A stretch of DNA of 64,000 bases. Origin: Acidobacteriota bacterium. GTDB lineage: Bacteria; Acidobacteriota; Thermoanaerobaculia; Multivoradales; J023. The notes under the pieces are model-generated. The model was not told where the DNA came from. It saw only the letters and a program-made list of their open reading frames with translations, and searched no databases. The stretch spans positions 1-64,000 of the forward strand of contig JAJCXR010000053.1 in the NCBI GenBank assembly GCA_029263315.1, in the 5' to 3' direction. The position numbers and the translations under genes were made by a program. The stretch's first letter is position 1. Each line of letters begins with the position of its first letter. This document shows positions 1 to 8,615 of the stretch, one piece after another.

Positions 1-378
1 CATGCAAGATGCACCCACCCTAGCAGCCTGTGGCAAAAGTCGGACCGCGTTGAGAGCGGCTCTTTTCCGCCAGAACTGTGTTCCAGAATCTCTGAAGATC
101 ACCAATATTCATGCAATTCTGCGCCTTGTTCTGACGAAAAACTTCTCGCTCTCATTCGCGGAGCACTTTCACCACAGGCTGCTATTCCTCGTCCTCTTTG
201 TGGCGCACTGGATCGGTGATTTTCTGCTTGGGACGGAAAGCATGGGGGGGACACTCCAAAGCGGCTCCCCAAAGACTATCTGAGACACACTCTCGCTCAG
301 TTGGACCCTTTGGGGCACCCTCGATCTCGACTAGGTCGCCGCCAAAGAACTGGAAAGAAACACAGCCTAGTCGAGTGC
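1..378. other. Leading intergenic region
   Basis: This stretch is visibly less GC-rich than its neighbours and holds no convincing gene apart from the doubtful small reading frame at 182-382. I see no tRNA fold, no strong hairpin with a T tract and no promoter that I would defend. It lies downstream of the minus-strand VWA operon, so it should contain the operon's 3' end. Confidence 0.4.
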
Positions 379-382
379 TCAT
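182..382 (-). CDS. Possible small hypothetical protein at the operon end (doubtful)
   Basis: A 66-codon frame whose ATG overlaps the TGA of the upstream double-VWA gene as ATGA, the same junction used by nearly every pair in this operon. That is its only support. The product would be a charged soluble peptide with four cysteines and no signal peptide or recognisable domain. Third codon positions are much less GC-rich than in the neighbouring genes, which argues against coding. It could be a chance frame. Confidence 0.22.
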   Translation of the reverse strand: MSTRLGCVSFQFFGGDLVEIEGAPKGPTERECVSDSLWGAALECPPHAFRPKQKITDPVRHKEDEE

Positions 383-3213
383 CCCCGGCGCTGCCGTCGC
401 TCGGCACGCTGCCGGGCCTTCGACAAGGCGTCGCTCAGACCGGGTCCAGGGGCTGCCCGGTGATCCCTCGGGGGTTCGGGCTGCGGGGTGATCTCGCTTT
501 TCTGGCTGGCGGTAGCGGCGCCCGTGGCTGGCTCGGCCGGACGCTTCCGGTCACTGGCAGGCGGACGATCCGGGTTCGCCTCCCCGACCCCTGCCCGGTG
601 CTTTGCAGCATCAGCCGGACCCTCCGCCTTGGACCGCCGCCTCAAAGTGTGCCCCCAGCTTGCGCTCCAAGAGGACAACAGGGCCGTACGCCGTTCCAGG
701 ATCTCCAGCAACAGCGGCAGCGACGCCAGGGCCAATAGCCAAGGGGTCACCTCGATGGTTTGGCGCTGGCGAGGAAAGGATTGCCAGAGGCTGCCCACAT
801 CGAGCCGATGGCGCCCGCCGGTGGCCTTGGCGAGGCCTTCCAGGGTGCGATGCCCGTCGCCGCTGCGATCCGGCCGGAGCTCCGGCGAATAGGGCAAACG
901 GACCGCCGGTAGCGTCACCCGACCCCGGCCCGGCAGCTCGACGGTGGTCAGGGCGACATGCTCACCCTCGAGGTCAAGACGGCTCTCCAAGGTGAAGGGA
1001 TCACGCCAGGTCATCTCGCCTTCGGCGGCTTGCGGAGCGCTGCCCGGCACCCCCCGCAAGGTGCGCCATTTGGGGAGGCTGGTGAGGGGCCCGCTGAGCT
1101 GCGGATCGAGATGGACTTGCACATGCAGCTGCCCGCCGTCCAAGCGCTGGGTCACCACCGCTTGCGGAAAGTCGCTGCCCCGGCCCGCCGCCCAGCGGGC
1201 CAAGGTGGTCCATAAACGTCCGTTGGGTGGCCAGTGCCCGATGGCTCCCGTGGCGTCGCCGTCCACCTCCGAGGTCACCGCCACCACCCGCCCCAGGCCG
1301 TAGGCCCAGGTGACCAACCAGGGGGCCTGTTGCTGATCCTCGGTGACGCCCACCAACTGCGCTTCGGGACGCAGATAGGTCAGATTGTAGCCCCCCACCG
1401 ACGGCGGTGTGGGCAGGGACTGACCGCCCAACAGGCCATAGCCGGCGGTCAGACGGACGGCCGTCGGCTCTTCGAGGAAGGCGCTGCGGGAGATCAGGAA
1501 GGTATCTTGGGCAAAAAGCCGCGGCAAAGCCTCGGCGCTCTCGGTGAAATAGATCTGTCCGCCCCCGAGGTCGGCGATGCGGCGCAACAACTCGGCATCG
1601 ACCCCCATGGGGCTGCCGAGACCGACCACGCTGACCGTGATGCCCGCCCGGCGTCCGTTGGCCAGGAGCTCTTCGTAGGCCCCGGGTTCTTCGGCATCTT
1701 CGGTGTCGGCAAAGAGCAGGATGTGACGCACTTGGGCCCGCGCCGCCAGCAACTGCCGACTGGCGGCGTGCAGGCCCTCATAGACGAAGATTCCGCCGCC
1801 CATGGCGTCGATCTCCAGAATCTCCCGTCGCCGCTGGGCGATGTCCGTCACCGGCGTCAAGGGTTGCACCACATAGGGGGCGCTGTCGACGGCGATGACC
1901 GCCAGCTCATCCATCGGGGTCAAGAGCTCCAGGACTTCCACCGTCGCCCGGTTGGCCAAGTCCATCTTGTCGAGCCCACCGGATACGCCCGCCGCCATGG
2001 AGCCGGAGCGATCGAGCACCACGGCAATGGCCAAGGGCAACTTGCGTTGCTCTTGCCGCATCTCCATGGAGACCGGCAACGCCTCCTCCAAGGGCGAGCC
2101 ATAGTAACCCCCGAGGCCATAGGATCGACGCCCGCCGGTGATCATCAAACCGGCGCCGTGCTGCCGCACCCAGGCCTCGATTTGCGCCGCCGTGGCATCT
2201 CCCAAAGCATCCAGGCCCACATTCTCCAGGATCACCGCAGCGTAGCCGGCTAAATCCTCCAAACTTCCGCTCAGCTGCTCCGGACGCTGCAGCTGCACCT
2301 CCAGGCCACCGGCACGCAGCAGCCGCGCCAAGGTGTCGGAGGCACCCTCGGTGATCAGAAGTAGGGGCCGCGGACCGCGCACCGAGACCAAAAAGCGAGC
2401 CGTGTTGTTGCCTTCGACGTCGTCGTCTTGCTGCCCGTCGATGACCAGCCGGTAGGCTTGGGTGCCGGCGCCGCCGGCCAGATCCCGGAAGGTCAGACGG
2501 CTGCGCCCGGAGGGCACCGGTCGTGTCCCTTCGGCGATACGCTGATCGCCGCGCCAGAGCTCGAATCCCACCTCCTGCGGCCCAGAGGACTCGATCCAGG
2601 CGGTGAGCAGAAAGCCCTCCCCCGGGCTCACCTCGAGGGGCACATCGAGCTGCGCGATGGCCAGGTCTGTCACCGCGGGTCTAGTCAAAAGCCGGTAGTC
2701 GATGGCCACCCGGCGCAGTTTGGCCAACCCCACCAAGTCTTGCGGTGGGTCGTCCGTATGGCGGCCGTCACTGAGCACCAGAAGACGCCCCCCCGGCGGC
2801 GCCATGGCCAAGCCACGCTCGACGGCCGCCGACAAACGCGAAAGTTGGTCGCCGGTGACCCCATGGAAATTTGCAAAGGGTGGCCCGTCCAGTGTCGTCT
2901 CCACCGCCACCTGCTCGCCGAAGGCCAGCACCGCCAAGCGATCCTGGGACTGCCGGGTGGCCTCGAGACGGCGGATCACCTCCGACGCCAAAGCCCCGTG
3001 ATCGTCGGGCATCGAGGCGCTGCGGTCGACCAAAACCACCACCGCCCCCGCCCGTTGGGACAGCCACAGGGCAGGACGGCAGAGGGCCAGGAGTAGCAGC
3101 AGGACGAAGCCGTAGCGCAGACCTCGCCGCCAACCGGACGGTGGCGGCCAACGGCGCAGTAGCCAGACACAGGGCACCGCCAACAACAGCCAGCCTGCAT
3201 CGAGCAGCGTCAT
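379..3213 (-). CDS. Membrane protein with two VWA domains and a GATase1-like domain
   Basis: Predicted 944-aa membrane protein. A hydrophobic N-terminus (residues 1-50) leads into a first von Willebrand A domain with the metal-site motif DRSAS at residue 63. A class I glutamine-amidotransferase-like fold follows at about 282-385, then a second VWA domain with DRSGS at 401. A further hydrophobic segment lies near 850, and the last 90 residues are charged and low-complexity. Proteins of this build sit in MoxR/DUF58 clusters and are thought to act in periplasmic protein assembly or envelope homeostasis, but the reaction is unknown. The ATG at 3213 was chosen because it overlaps the upstream stop as ATGA; the frame stays open for 74 more codons upstream, inside the preceding gene. 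It is the last certain gene of the operon. Confidence 0.88.
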   Translation of the reverse strand: MTLLDAGWLLLAVPCVWLLRRWPPPSGWRRGLRYGFVLLLLLALCRPALWLSQRAGAVVVLVDRSASMPDDHGALASEVIRRLEATRQSQDRLAVLAFGEQVAVETTLDGPPFANFHGVTGDQLSRLSAAVERGLAMAPPGGRLLVLSDGRHTDDPPQDLVGLAKLRRVAIDYRLLTRPAVTDLAIAQLDVPLEVSPGEGFLLTAWIESSGPQEVGFELWRGDQRIAEGTRPVPSGRSRLTFRDLAGGAGTQAYRLVIDGQQDDDVEGNNTARFLVSVRGPRPLLLITEGASDTLARLLRAGGLEVQLQRPEQLSGSLEDLAGYAAVILENVGLDALGDATAAQIEAWVRQHGAGLMITGGRRSYGLGGYYGSPLEEALPVSMEMRQEQRKLPLAIAVVLDRSGSMAAGVSGGLDKMDLANRATVEVLELLTPMDELAVIAVDSAPYVVQPLTPVTDIAQRRREILEIDAMGGGIFVYEGLHAASRQLLAARAQVRHILLFADTEDAEEPGAYEELLANGRRAGITVSVVGLGSPMGVDAELLRRIADLGGGQIYFTESAEALPRLFAQDTFLISRSAFLEEPTAVRLTAGYGLLGGQSLPTPPSVGGYNLTYLRPEAQLVGVTEDQQQAPWLVTWAYGLGRVVAVTSEVDGDATGAIGHWPPNGRLWTTLARWAAGRGSDFPQAVVTQRLDGGQLHVQVHLDPQLSGPLTSLPKWRTLRGVPGSAPQAAEGEMTWRDPFTLESRLDLEGEHVALTTVELPGRGRVTLPAVRLPYSPELRPDRSGDGHRTLEGLAKATGGRHRLDVGSLWQSFPRQRQTIEVTPWLLALASLPLLLEILERRTALLSSWSASWGHTLRRRSKAEGPADAAKHRAGVGEANPDRPPASDRKRPAEPATGAATASQKSEITPQPEPPRDHRAAPGPGLSDALSKARQRAERRQRRG

Positions 3214-5111
3214 AGGGCCGCCGTCCCGGGCCGCGACCAGACCAAGTGCAGGCTGGAGAGCAGCAATACCAGGAGCAATAGATAGGGCCACAGGCGATGC
3301 TGGACGGGAGCAGCGAGCCGCTGAGGGCGCCAGGTTCCCAGGCGTGCCGAGGCGGCCTGCCGGAGATCGGACTCCTCGCTGTTCAAGGCATTGACGGCAA
3401 AATTGACGGCAAAAGCCTGCCGCTGCTCTCCCCACTCCAAGGTGTGCACGCCGAGCTCCAAGCCGTCGCTTTCAACCATCCCCGGGGCCACTTCGCGGCG
3501 CAAACCGCCGGGCGATCGCAAGGTCGCCAGCGGCGTCGCCGACGCTGCGGACCGCCAGTGGAATGGCATGCCGAGACGCCCGTTGATGGGTTCTAAGCCC
3601 GGTCGGTCGGCGGCGCAGGCGGCCAAGATATTCCACCACAGCACCGGCCAGTTGGGGGTGGCCTGTAGATTCGACATCTCCCCCTGCCAGCGCAGGCTGA
3701 GCTGTCGGCCGCCCGACCCTCTGCCGTGGTCGATGAGCAGCGGCACGTCCCCGGCGCTGATCACCGGTTGCTCCGAGGGCGACAAATCGGCCACTCGGAG
3801 GTCCGGCGCGGCGCCCCAAATCACCCCGTCGAGGCTGAGGCCATCGCTCAGGGGATGGTGAGGATCGACGATGAAGGGGCCCGTGTAGGGCTGGGCATCG
3901 TCCGTCGATGGCGCCAGCCACAGGTGCCAGGCACCTGCGGAGTCGGCACCTGCGGAGTCGGCAGAGTCGCCCCCCGACCCGGTAATTTCGGCCCTGCCCA
4001 CCTGGATACGCAGGTCCACCTCGGGGCTCGACGGTGACACTAATTCGGCCAAATCGTTGCTCACCAGAGCCTTCGCCAGAAGATCGCGGCGTGCTCCCTC
4101 CACCAGCTCCAAGGCCACCTTCACCGCCGGTTGCACCTCCCCCAGCAGAACAACGCGGTTGTCCGCCGCCAGGGCATCGTCCGGTAGCTTGGCCTCGACC
4201 AGGCTTCCGATGGGTACCTGCCAACGCTGGCGGCGGCTTTCTCCGGCGGCCAGCTGCAGCTGCACCGGCGGAGCGGCCGTCATCGCTGGTTGCTGCTGCC
4301 CGGCGAGGGGTCCGCCGTCGTCGCCGGGCCTCCGGGCCGTGACCGGTGCCCCCCAGGCGACCTGCAATCGGGTGCTCACCGGCTGGGACGAGAAATTGCT
4401 CACCTCCAGCAGCAGATGATCGACGCCGCCGTCGGTGCGGCGTCCGGCTCCCACCAAGGCAACATTGGAGCGGGGCACGCCCATGGCCCACCAACGGACC
4501 TGCGACGTATCGACGGAGTCCGGCGGCGAATGATCGGTGAGCACCAGGATGTGCGCCGTCGGGCCCCCCAGCTCCACGGCCTGGGCGATGCCTTTCACCA
4601 GGTCGGCGGTCGGTGCCAGACACCTCCAGCGTTGCTCCAACCAATCCTCCGGCAAATCCACCGCAGGGTTGGGGTCGGGATCCCCGTCCCGGGCCGATAG
4701 TAGACGGACCCGGCGCCCCGCCAGCAGCCAGTGGACGGGACGGCGAGGCTCGTCTTCGAGCAACTCCATCAACGCCGCCGCCGCTAGGTTACGGGGTGAG
4801 TCGGTTCCCCCGGCCTGCATCGACAGGGAATCGTCGAGGATGATGTAGAGGGGTTCTTGCGCCTCGCCCAGCCAGCGGGGGCCGGCCGCGGCCAAGGTCA
4901 AGAGCATCAGCAGGGCGAGCTCGAGCCAAAACAGACGGGAGCTGTGCCAGCGCTGCCAACGTCGACCGGCGCTCATCCTAGGACGTTGTTGTGCCCACAG
5001 CAGCAGGCTGGGGACCCGCCGATGGCGCAGCCGGCGGCGCAGCCAGTAGAGGATCACCAGCAGGGGAATCGACAGCCCGCAGAGCAGCGCCCAAGGCCAC
5101 TGCCAGATCAT
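3210..5111 (-). CDS. BatA-like membrane protein with VWA domain
   Basis: Predicted 633-aa protein. The N-terminus has the BatA layout: a membrane helix at 8-23, a basic linker, then a second helix at 60-77. The VWA domain follows at once, with DDSLS at 93-97, a fit to the metal-site consensus DxSxS. The long middle part looks beta-rich and extracytoplasmic, and a final helix lies just before the C-terminus. The ATG at 5111 overlaps the stop of the DUF58 gene (ATGA), and its own stop overlaps the next start the same way, so translation is probably coupled. Two small in-frame tandem duplications occur inside: 15 bp at 3931-3969 and 12 bp at 3390-3413. Substrate unknown. Confidence 0.85.
   Translation of the reverse strand: MIWQWPWALLCGLSIPLLVILYWLRRRLRHRRVPSLLLWAQQRPRMSAGRRWQRWHSSRLFWLELALLMLLTLAAAGPRWLGEAQEPLYIILDDSLSMQAGGTDSPRNLAAAALMELLEDEPRRPVHWLLAGRRVRLLSARDGDPDPNPAVDLPEDWLEQRWRCLAPTADLVKGIAQAVELGGPTAHILVLTDHSPPDSVDTSQVRWWAMGVPRSNVALVGAGRRTDGGVDHLLLEVSNFSSQPVSTRLQVAWGAPVTARRPGDDGGPLAGQQQPAMTAAPPVQLQLAAGESRRQRWQVPIGSLVEAKLPDDALAADNRVVLLGEVQPAVKVALELVEGARRDLLAKALVSNDLAELVSPSSPEVDLRIQVGRAEITGSGGDSADSAGADSAGAWHLWLAPSTDDAQPYTGPFIVDPHHPLSDGLSLDGVIWGAAPDLRVADLSPSEQPVISAGDVPLLIDHGRGSGGRQLSLRWQGEMSNLQATPNWPVLWWNILAACAADRPGLEPINGRLGMPFHWRSAASATPLATLRSPGGLRREVAPGMVESDGLELGVHTLEWGEQRQAFAVNFAVNALNSEESDLRQAASARLGTWRPQRLAAPVQHRLWPYLLLLVLLLSSLHLVWSRPGTAAL
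3390..3413. repeat. 12-bp tandem duplication
   Basis: Two perfect copies of ATTGACGGCAAA lie inside the BatA-like gene and duplicate four residues (FAVN) without changing the frame. Confidence 0.8.
3931..3969. repeat. 15-bp tandem duplication
   Basis: Two perfect 15-bp copies (GCACCTGCGGAGTCG) followed by a partial third. They encode a repeated Ala/Asp/Ser/Gly stretch in the BatA-like protein and keep the frame. Confidence 0.85.
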
Positions 5112-6082
5112 GCCTGGGCCTCGGTGGTCAGCAGCCGCCGCTCCAGCAGAGGCGCCAGAAGGGTCAGCAGATCGCCGGCATTTCCTTCGGCCCGGGCCCC
5201 CAGGGCGGCCAGCAGCTCCTCCGCCACCAGATTCAGGAAGCAGGCGCCACATCGACGACAGGCCTCTTCCCAGGCTTGGCGATGGCGTGCCAGGGCTTGA
5301 CCATAGGCGGTGATGGCAGCGCTATCGAGACGCAGATCCAAGCGTTCCCCGTTCTCGCTGTCCTCGAGGCGAACATAACCCCGCACCGTCGGTTGCACCT
5401 CTTCCGCCGCCAGCACCTGCACCACCCAGGTTGCGGCGCCGCCGCCGCTGAGCCCGCGCAAGGCGTCGAGGGGACGCTGCGGCCACAGCAGGTCGCTGAT
5501 CAACAGACGCACCCCTTGGGGACGCCAACCCGGCGAGCCCCGACGCAACAAGTCGCCGGGCGAGTGTTCGTCGTCAAAAGCCAACCCCCGCCAACGCTCC
5601 GGTGGGCTGGCGGAGGTCCCCAAGGGCCGATAGTCCGATGCCGCCGTCCAGGCCCGATGGTGAAACCCCCCGTGCTCGGCGCAACGGCAGAAGAAGGCCG
5701 CCAATGCCGCGGCGGCGCGCCCCTTCGGACTGGACGCCGGGCCCATCGACGAGGAGCCGTCGAGCACCAGATCGAGGTGGGGGCTGACTTCGCTGCGGAA
5801 ACGCCGGATCACCAGCTGGTCGCTGCGGCCATAGACCGCCCAGTCGAGGTGCCGCAGGTCGTCACCGGCTTGATAGTCACGATAGTCCTGAAATTCCAAC
5901 GAGCTTCCCGGGCGACGGCCAAAGCGACCACCCTGACCGCTCGAGCCTTGGAGCCGCGGCAGCGACAGGGCCAAGCCGCGGGCCCCCTGCAGACCTTGCC
6001 GGATGGCAGTGACGGAGGTGGCGTCGAGCTCGCGGTCGAGGTGATCGCTAGCCGCCGCTGGGTCCTGCCACCAAGGGCTCAC
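5108..6082 (-). CDS. DUF58 domain protein
   Basis: Predicted 324-aa soluble protein of the DUF58 family, the usual partner of MoxR ATPases. The family hallmark is present at about 67-82 (DYRDYQAGDDLRHLDW), and a VWA-like motif with consecutive serines (DGSSS, 108-112) follows. No membrane segment is visible. I place the start at the GTG at 6082 because it forms a GTGA overlap with the permease stop, matching the other junctions of the operon; the upstream ATG at 6214 would lie far inside the permease gene. Role: probably binds a client or metal together with the MoxR chaperone-like ATPase; this is family-based inference. Confidence 0.87.
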   Translation of the reverse strand: MSPWWQDPAAASDHLDRELDATSVTAIRQGLQGARGLALSLPRLQGSSGQGGRFGRRPGSSLEFQDYRDYQAGDDLRHLDWAVYGRSDQLVIRRFRSEVSPHLDLVLDGSSSMGPASSPKGRAAAALAAFFCRCAEHGGFHHRAWTAASDYRPLGTSASPPERWRGLAFDDEHSPGDLLRRGSPGWRPQGVRLLISDLLWPQRPLDALRGLSGGGAATWVVQVLAAEEVQPTVRGYVRLEDSENGERLDLRLDSAAITAYGQALARHRQAWEEACRRCGACFLNLVAEELLAALGARAEGNAGDLLTLLAPLLERRLLTTEAQA

Positions 6083-7614
6083 GGCGCGGTGCCTTCCCCG
6101 GTGGCGCTCTGTGCACCATGGGTGGATCCTGCGGCGTCGCCCTCGGCCCGAGCCAAGGTTTTTTCCGGCGGGCGAAAGTCGGCCATCTGGCGACGCAGCC
6201 ACGGCATCTGCCATTGCACCATGAGCAGGGCCAACAGCAAGCCGAGGCCGGCGGTGACATCGCCCAGCACGTCATCGCCCACACCCAAAGGACTCAGAAT
6301 TCCCCAGGCGGCGGCCACCAGAAAGTCATCGCCGGTGCCAAAACTGAAGAGAAAGAGGAGCATCGGCGGTACCAGGCTGGCCAGTACTATCAGTAGCGTC
6401 GCCAGCACCCAGGTATGCTCACGGCGCACTCGGGAGGCCCAGCGTCCCCGCTGCCAGCGGATGGCCAATAGGCAATAGGCCAGCATGAAGGCGGCGGACC
6501 CACCAACTTTCCAGAGGGCCGGATGGCGCGATGTCTCAGGCCCCAGCTGGGCCAGCTCCAGCCAGAGGAGGGTCACCATCAGTCCGCTCACCGCCCACAC
6601 CAGGCCACTGCCGGAGCCACTGGCGAGCAAGAAGCCGACCATTCTCGGCAACCGCTTGGCCGACACTTCGCCCCGCATGCGGCGGCTGATGGTGTCCGGC
6701 GCCACCGTCGCCACCAGGACCGCAGCACAGTAAACGATCATCGAGCCGCTGAGCCAAATCCACACCATCTCTTGCCAGCCGAGTTGATGCCAGAGCCAGG
6801 TGGCCGAGACGCCGCTCAGCAGCCAGAGCCCTGTGATGTAGAGCCGCACGGGTTTGGCTCGATTGCTCACCGACGGCGAAATCAAGGCCACTGACATGAA
6901 ATAGAAGAGGCCGAGGATGATCAGGCAAGCGATCAAGGGCACCAAGAGCCACCACCCAAGGGTGGTATGGCCTATCCAGTTGGCCCCTTCGATGGTCGCC
7001 ACCACCACGGCCGTCGACCAGAAGAACCACCAGACCAGGCCGATCAGGCTGCCGGCCAACAGCAGGATGCGTCCCAGGCCCTGCCAGGGGACGGCGGCGA
7101 CAAAAATCGCCATCACCACCGCACAGACGATGCTCGCCGCCACCAGCACCAGGGCTTGGCCCATGGCCAACAAGTCGATGCCCCGCAAGAAATACGTCAA
7201 GGCCATGTAGGGCAAACACAGGCACATCATCAAGGCGGCGAGCACCAAATTGGAGATGATCTTGCCGCCGATGATGCGGCCCGGCGTCAAGTCGGAAATG
7301 AACAACAGGGCCAAGCCCTCACCGCCCCGCTCGACGACAAAGCGGACGGTGGCGTATACCGGTAGGCAGAGACCGCCCAAGAACAACAACATGACGATCA
7401 AGATGGTGAAGATGGTGCCGCCATAGCCGCCTTGGGAGAGCAGGGCGGCGCTGTCGAGGTCGCTGCTGAACAGAAAGAGGCCGACGCTGCCGAGCTGGGC
7501 CAGCACCAAGGTGAGCAGCATGCCGCTGAGAAAGCGCCCCTGGGTGGCCTGGCGTAGCTCCTTGAGCACGATGGGATGGATGTGGTCGTCGAGCCACGGC
7601 AGCAGACGTTTCAT
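6079..7614 (-). CDS. ABC transporter permease (ABC-2 type)
   Basis: Predicted 511-aa integral membrane protein with roughly 12 hydrophobic segments. It follows directly after an ABC ATPase and the two genes overlap by ATGA, so they should form one transporter. The N-terminus (HPIVLKELRQATQGR) is typical of ABC-2 permeases found in gliding-type or Acidobacteria/Planctomycetes MoxR clusters. The substrate cannot be read from sequence. Its stop overlaps the GTG of the DUF58 gene, which ties the transporter to the MoxR/VWA proteins. Confidence 0.85.
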   Translation of the reverse strand: MKRLLPWLDDHIHPIVLKELRQATQGRFLSGMLLTLVLAQLGSVGLFLFSSDLDSAALLSQGGYGGTIFTILIVMLLFLGGLCLPVYATVRFVVERGGEGLALLFISDLTPGRIIGGKIISNLVLAALMMCLCLPYMALTYFLRGIDLLAMGQALVLVAASIVCAVVMAIFVAAVPWQGLGRILLLAGSLIGLVWWFFWSTAVVVATIEGANWIGHTTLGWWLLVPLIACLIILGLFYFMSVALISPSVSNRAKPVRLYITGLWLLSGVSATWLWHQLGWQEMVWIWLSGSMIVYCAAVLVATVAPDTISRRMRGEVSAKRLPRMVGFLLASGSGSGLVWAVSGLMVTLLWLELAQLGPETSRHPALWKVGGSAAFMLAYCLLAIRWQRGRWASRVRREHTWVLATLLIVLASLVPPMLLFLFSFGTGDDFLVAAAWGILSPLGVGDDVLGDVTAGLGLLLALLMVQWQMPWLRRQMADFRPPEKTLARAEGDAAGSTHGAQSATGEGTAP

Positions 7615-8615
7615 GGCAGGTCCCCGCGGGTCATCTGCATGAAGACATCTTCCAGGCCCCGTCGCATCTGGCGAAACTCCACCAAACGCAGACCTTCCCC
7701 CACCAACGCCGTCAATAGATTGGCTGCCACCGTCTCGTGGTCTACCGGCCCACGGCTGACCGGGTCTCGGCTGACCGGGTCTTGGCTCACCGGGCCTTGG
7801 CGGACCGGGTCTTGGCTGAATAGGTCCACCTCTAGCTCTTCCCCCACGGCACGGACACCCTCCACCTCCGGTCGCAGCAGCAGGGCACGATGCAAAGCCT
7901 CCCGCCCATCGAGGCTGCGCAGACGCAGGGTGAGCCGTTGGCGGCTCTGGCCGCGCAATTGATCGATCGCCCCGGCCCGCACCAGGCGTCCGTTCTCGAT
8001 GATCACCGCGCCGTCGCAGATCTCCGTCAGCTCCGCCAGGATGTGGGAGCTGATCAAGATGGCTTTGCCTTGGCAGGCCAAGGCGCTCAACAGCTCCCGC
8101 AGCTCGACCCTGGCCCGTGGATCGAGACCGGCGGCGGGCTCGTCGAGGATCAACAACTGGGGGTCATGAATCAGCGCCCGCGCCAGGCTAAGCCGCTGTT
8201 TCATGCCCTTCGACAGGGTGTTGATCAGCCGCTCCCGCAGGCTCTCCAGCTGGGTGAAGCTTTGGATCTGCTCCAAGGTCCGTCGCCGCTCCGTGCCCTG
8301 CAGGCCATAGCAACGGGCGAAAAAATCGAGATAGTGGTGCACCGTGATGTCGCTGTGGGTGGGTAGACCATCGGGCATGAAACCTACTCGCCGTCGCGCC
8401 TCCTCCGGGTGATCGACGATCGATCGGCCGTCGAGGAGGGCGTCTCCGGCGGTGGGGATGTCCAGCGTTGCCAACATGCGTAGGGTGGTGGTCTTGCCCG
8501 CTCCATTGGGACCGACGAAGCCATAGATCTGACCGGCCCGCAGCTCGAAGGACAAGCCATCCACCGCCTTGACGTCGCCGAAATGGCGCTGTAGCTGTCG
8601 CACCTCGAGCCTCAT
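7611..8615 (-). CDS. ABC transporter ATP-binding protein
   Basis: Predicted 334-aa ATPase. Walker A is at 35-44 (GPNGAGKTTT), the signature is LSKGMKQR, and Walker B is LLILDEP followed by a D-loop. The ATG at 8615 overlaps the upstream stop (ATGA), although the frame is open further upstream. The C-terminal part beyond the ATPase core contains five near-identical 5-residue units (such as QDPVS/RDPVS), encoded by a 15-bp tandem repeat at 7753-7827; this is not part of the usual ABC fold and looks like a flexible linker of variable length. Acts with the permease encoded next. Confidence 0.93.
   Translation of the reverse strand: MRLEVRQLQRHFGDVKAVDGLSFELRAGQIYGFVGPNGAGKTTTLRMLATLDIPTAGDALLDGRSIVDHPEEARRRVGFMPDGLPTHSDITVHHYLDFFARCYGLQGTERRRTLEQIQSFTQLESLRERLINTLSKGMKQRLSLARALIHDPQLLILDEPAAGLDPRARVELRELLSALACQGKAILISSHILAELTEICDGAVIIENGRLVRAGAIDQLRGQSRQRLTLRLRSLDGREALHRALLLRPEVEGVRAVGEELEVDLFSQDPVRQGPVSQDPVSRDPVSRGPVDHETVAANLLTALVGEGLRLVEFRQMRRGLEDVFMQMTRGDLP
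7753..7827. repeat. 15-bp tandem array inside the ABC ATPase gene
   Basis: Five consecutive 15-bp units: 7753-7767 and 7768-7782 are identical (CGGCTGACCGGGTCT), 7783-7797 and 7798-7812 differ at a few bases, and 7813-7827 is degenerate. All stay in frame. Confidence 0.9.

Noticed and set aside
4991..6478. Long open frame of 495 codons on the plus strand
   Set aside because: It lies opposite the DUF58 and permease genes and is a GC-driven antisense shadow.
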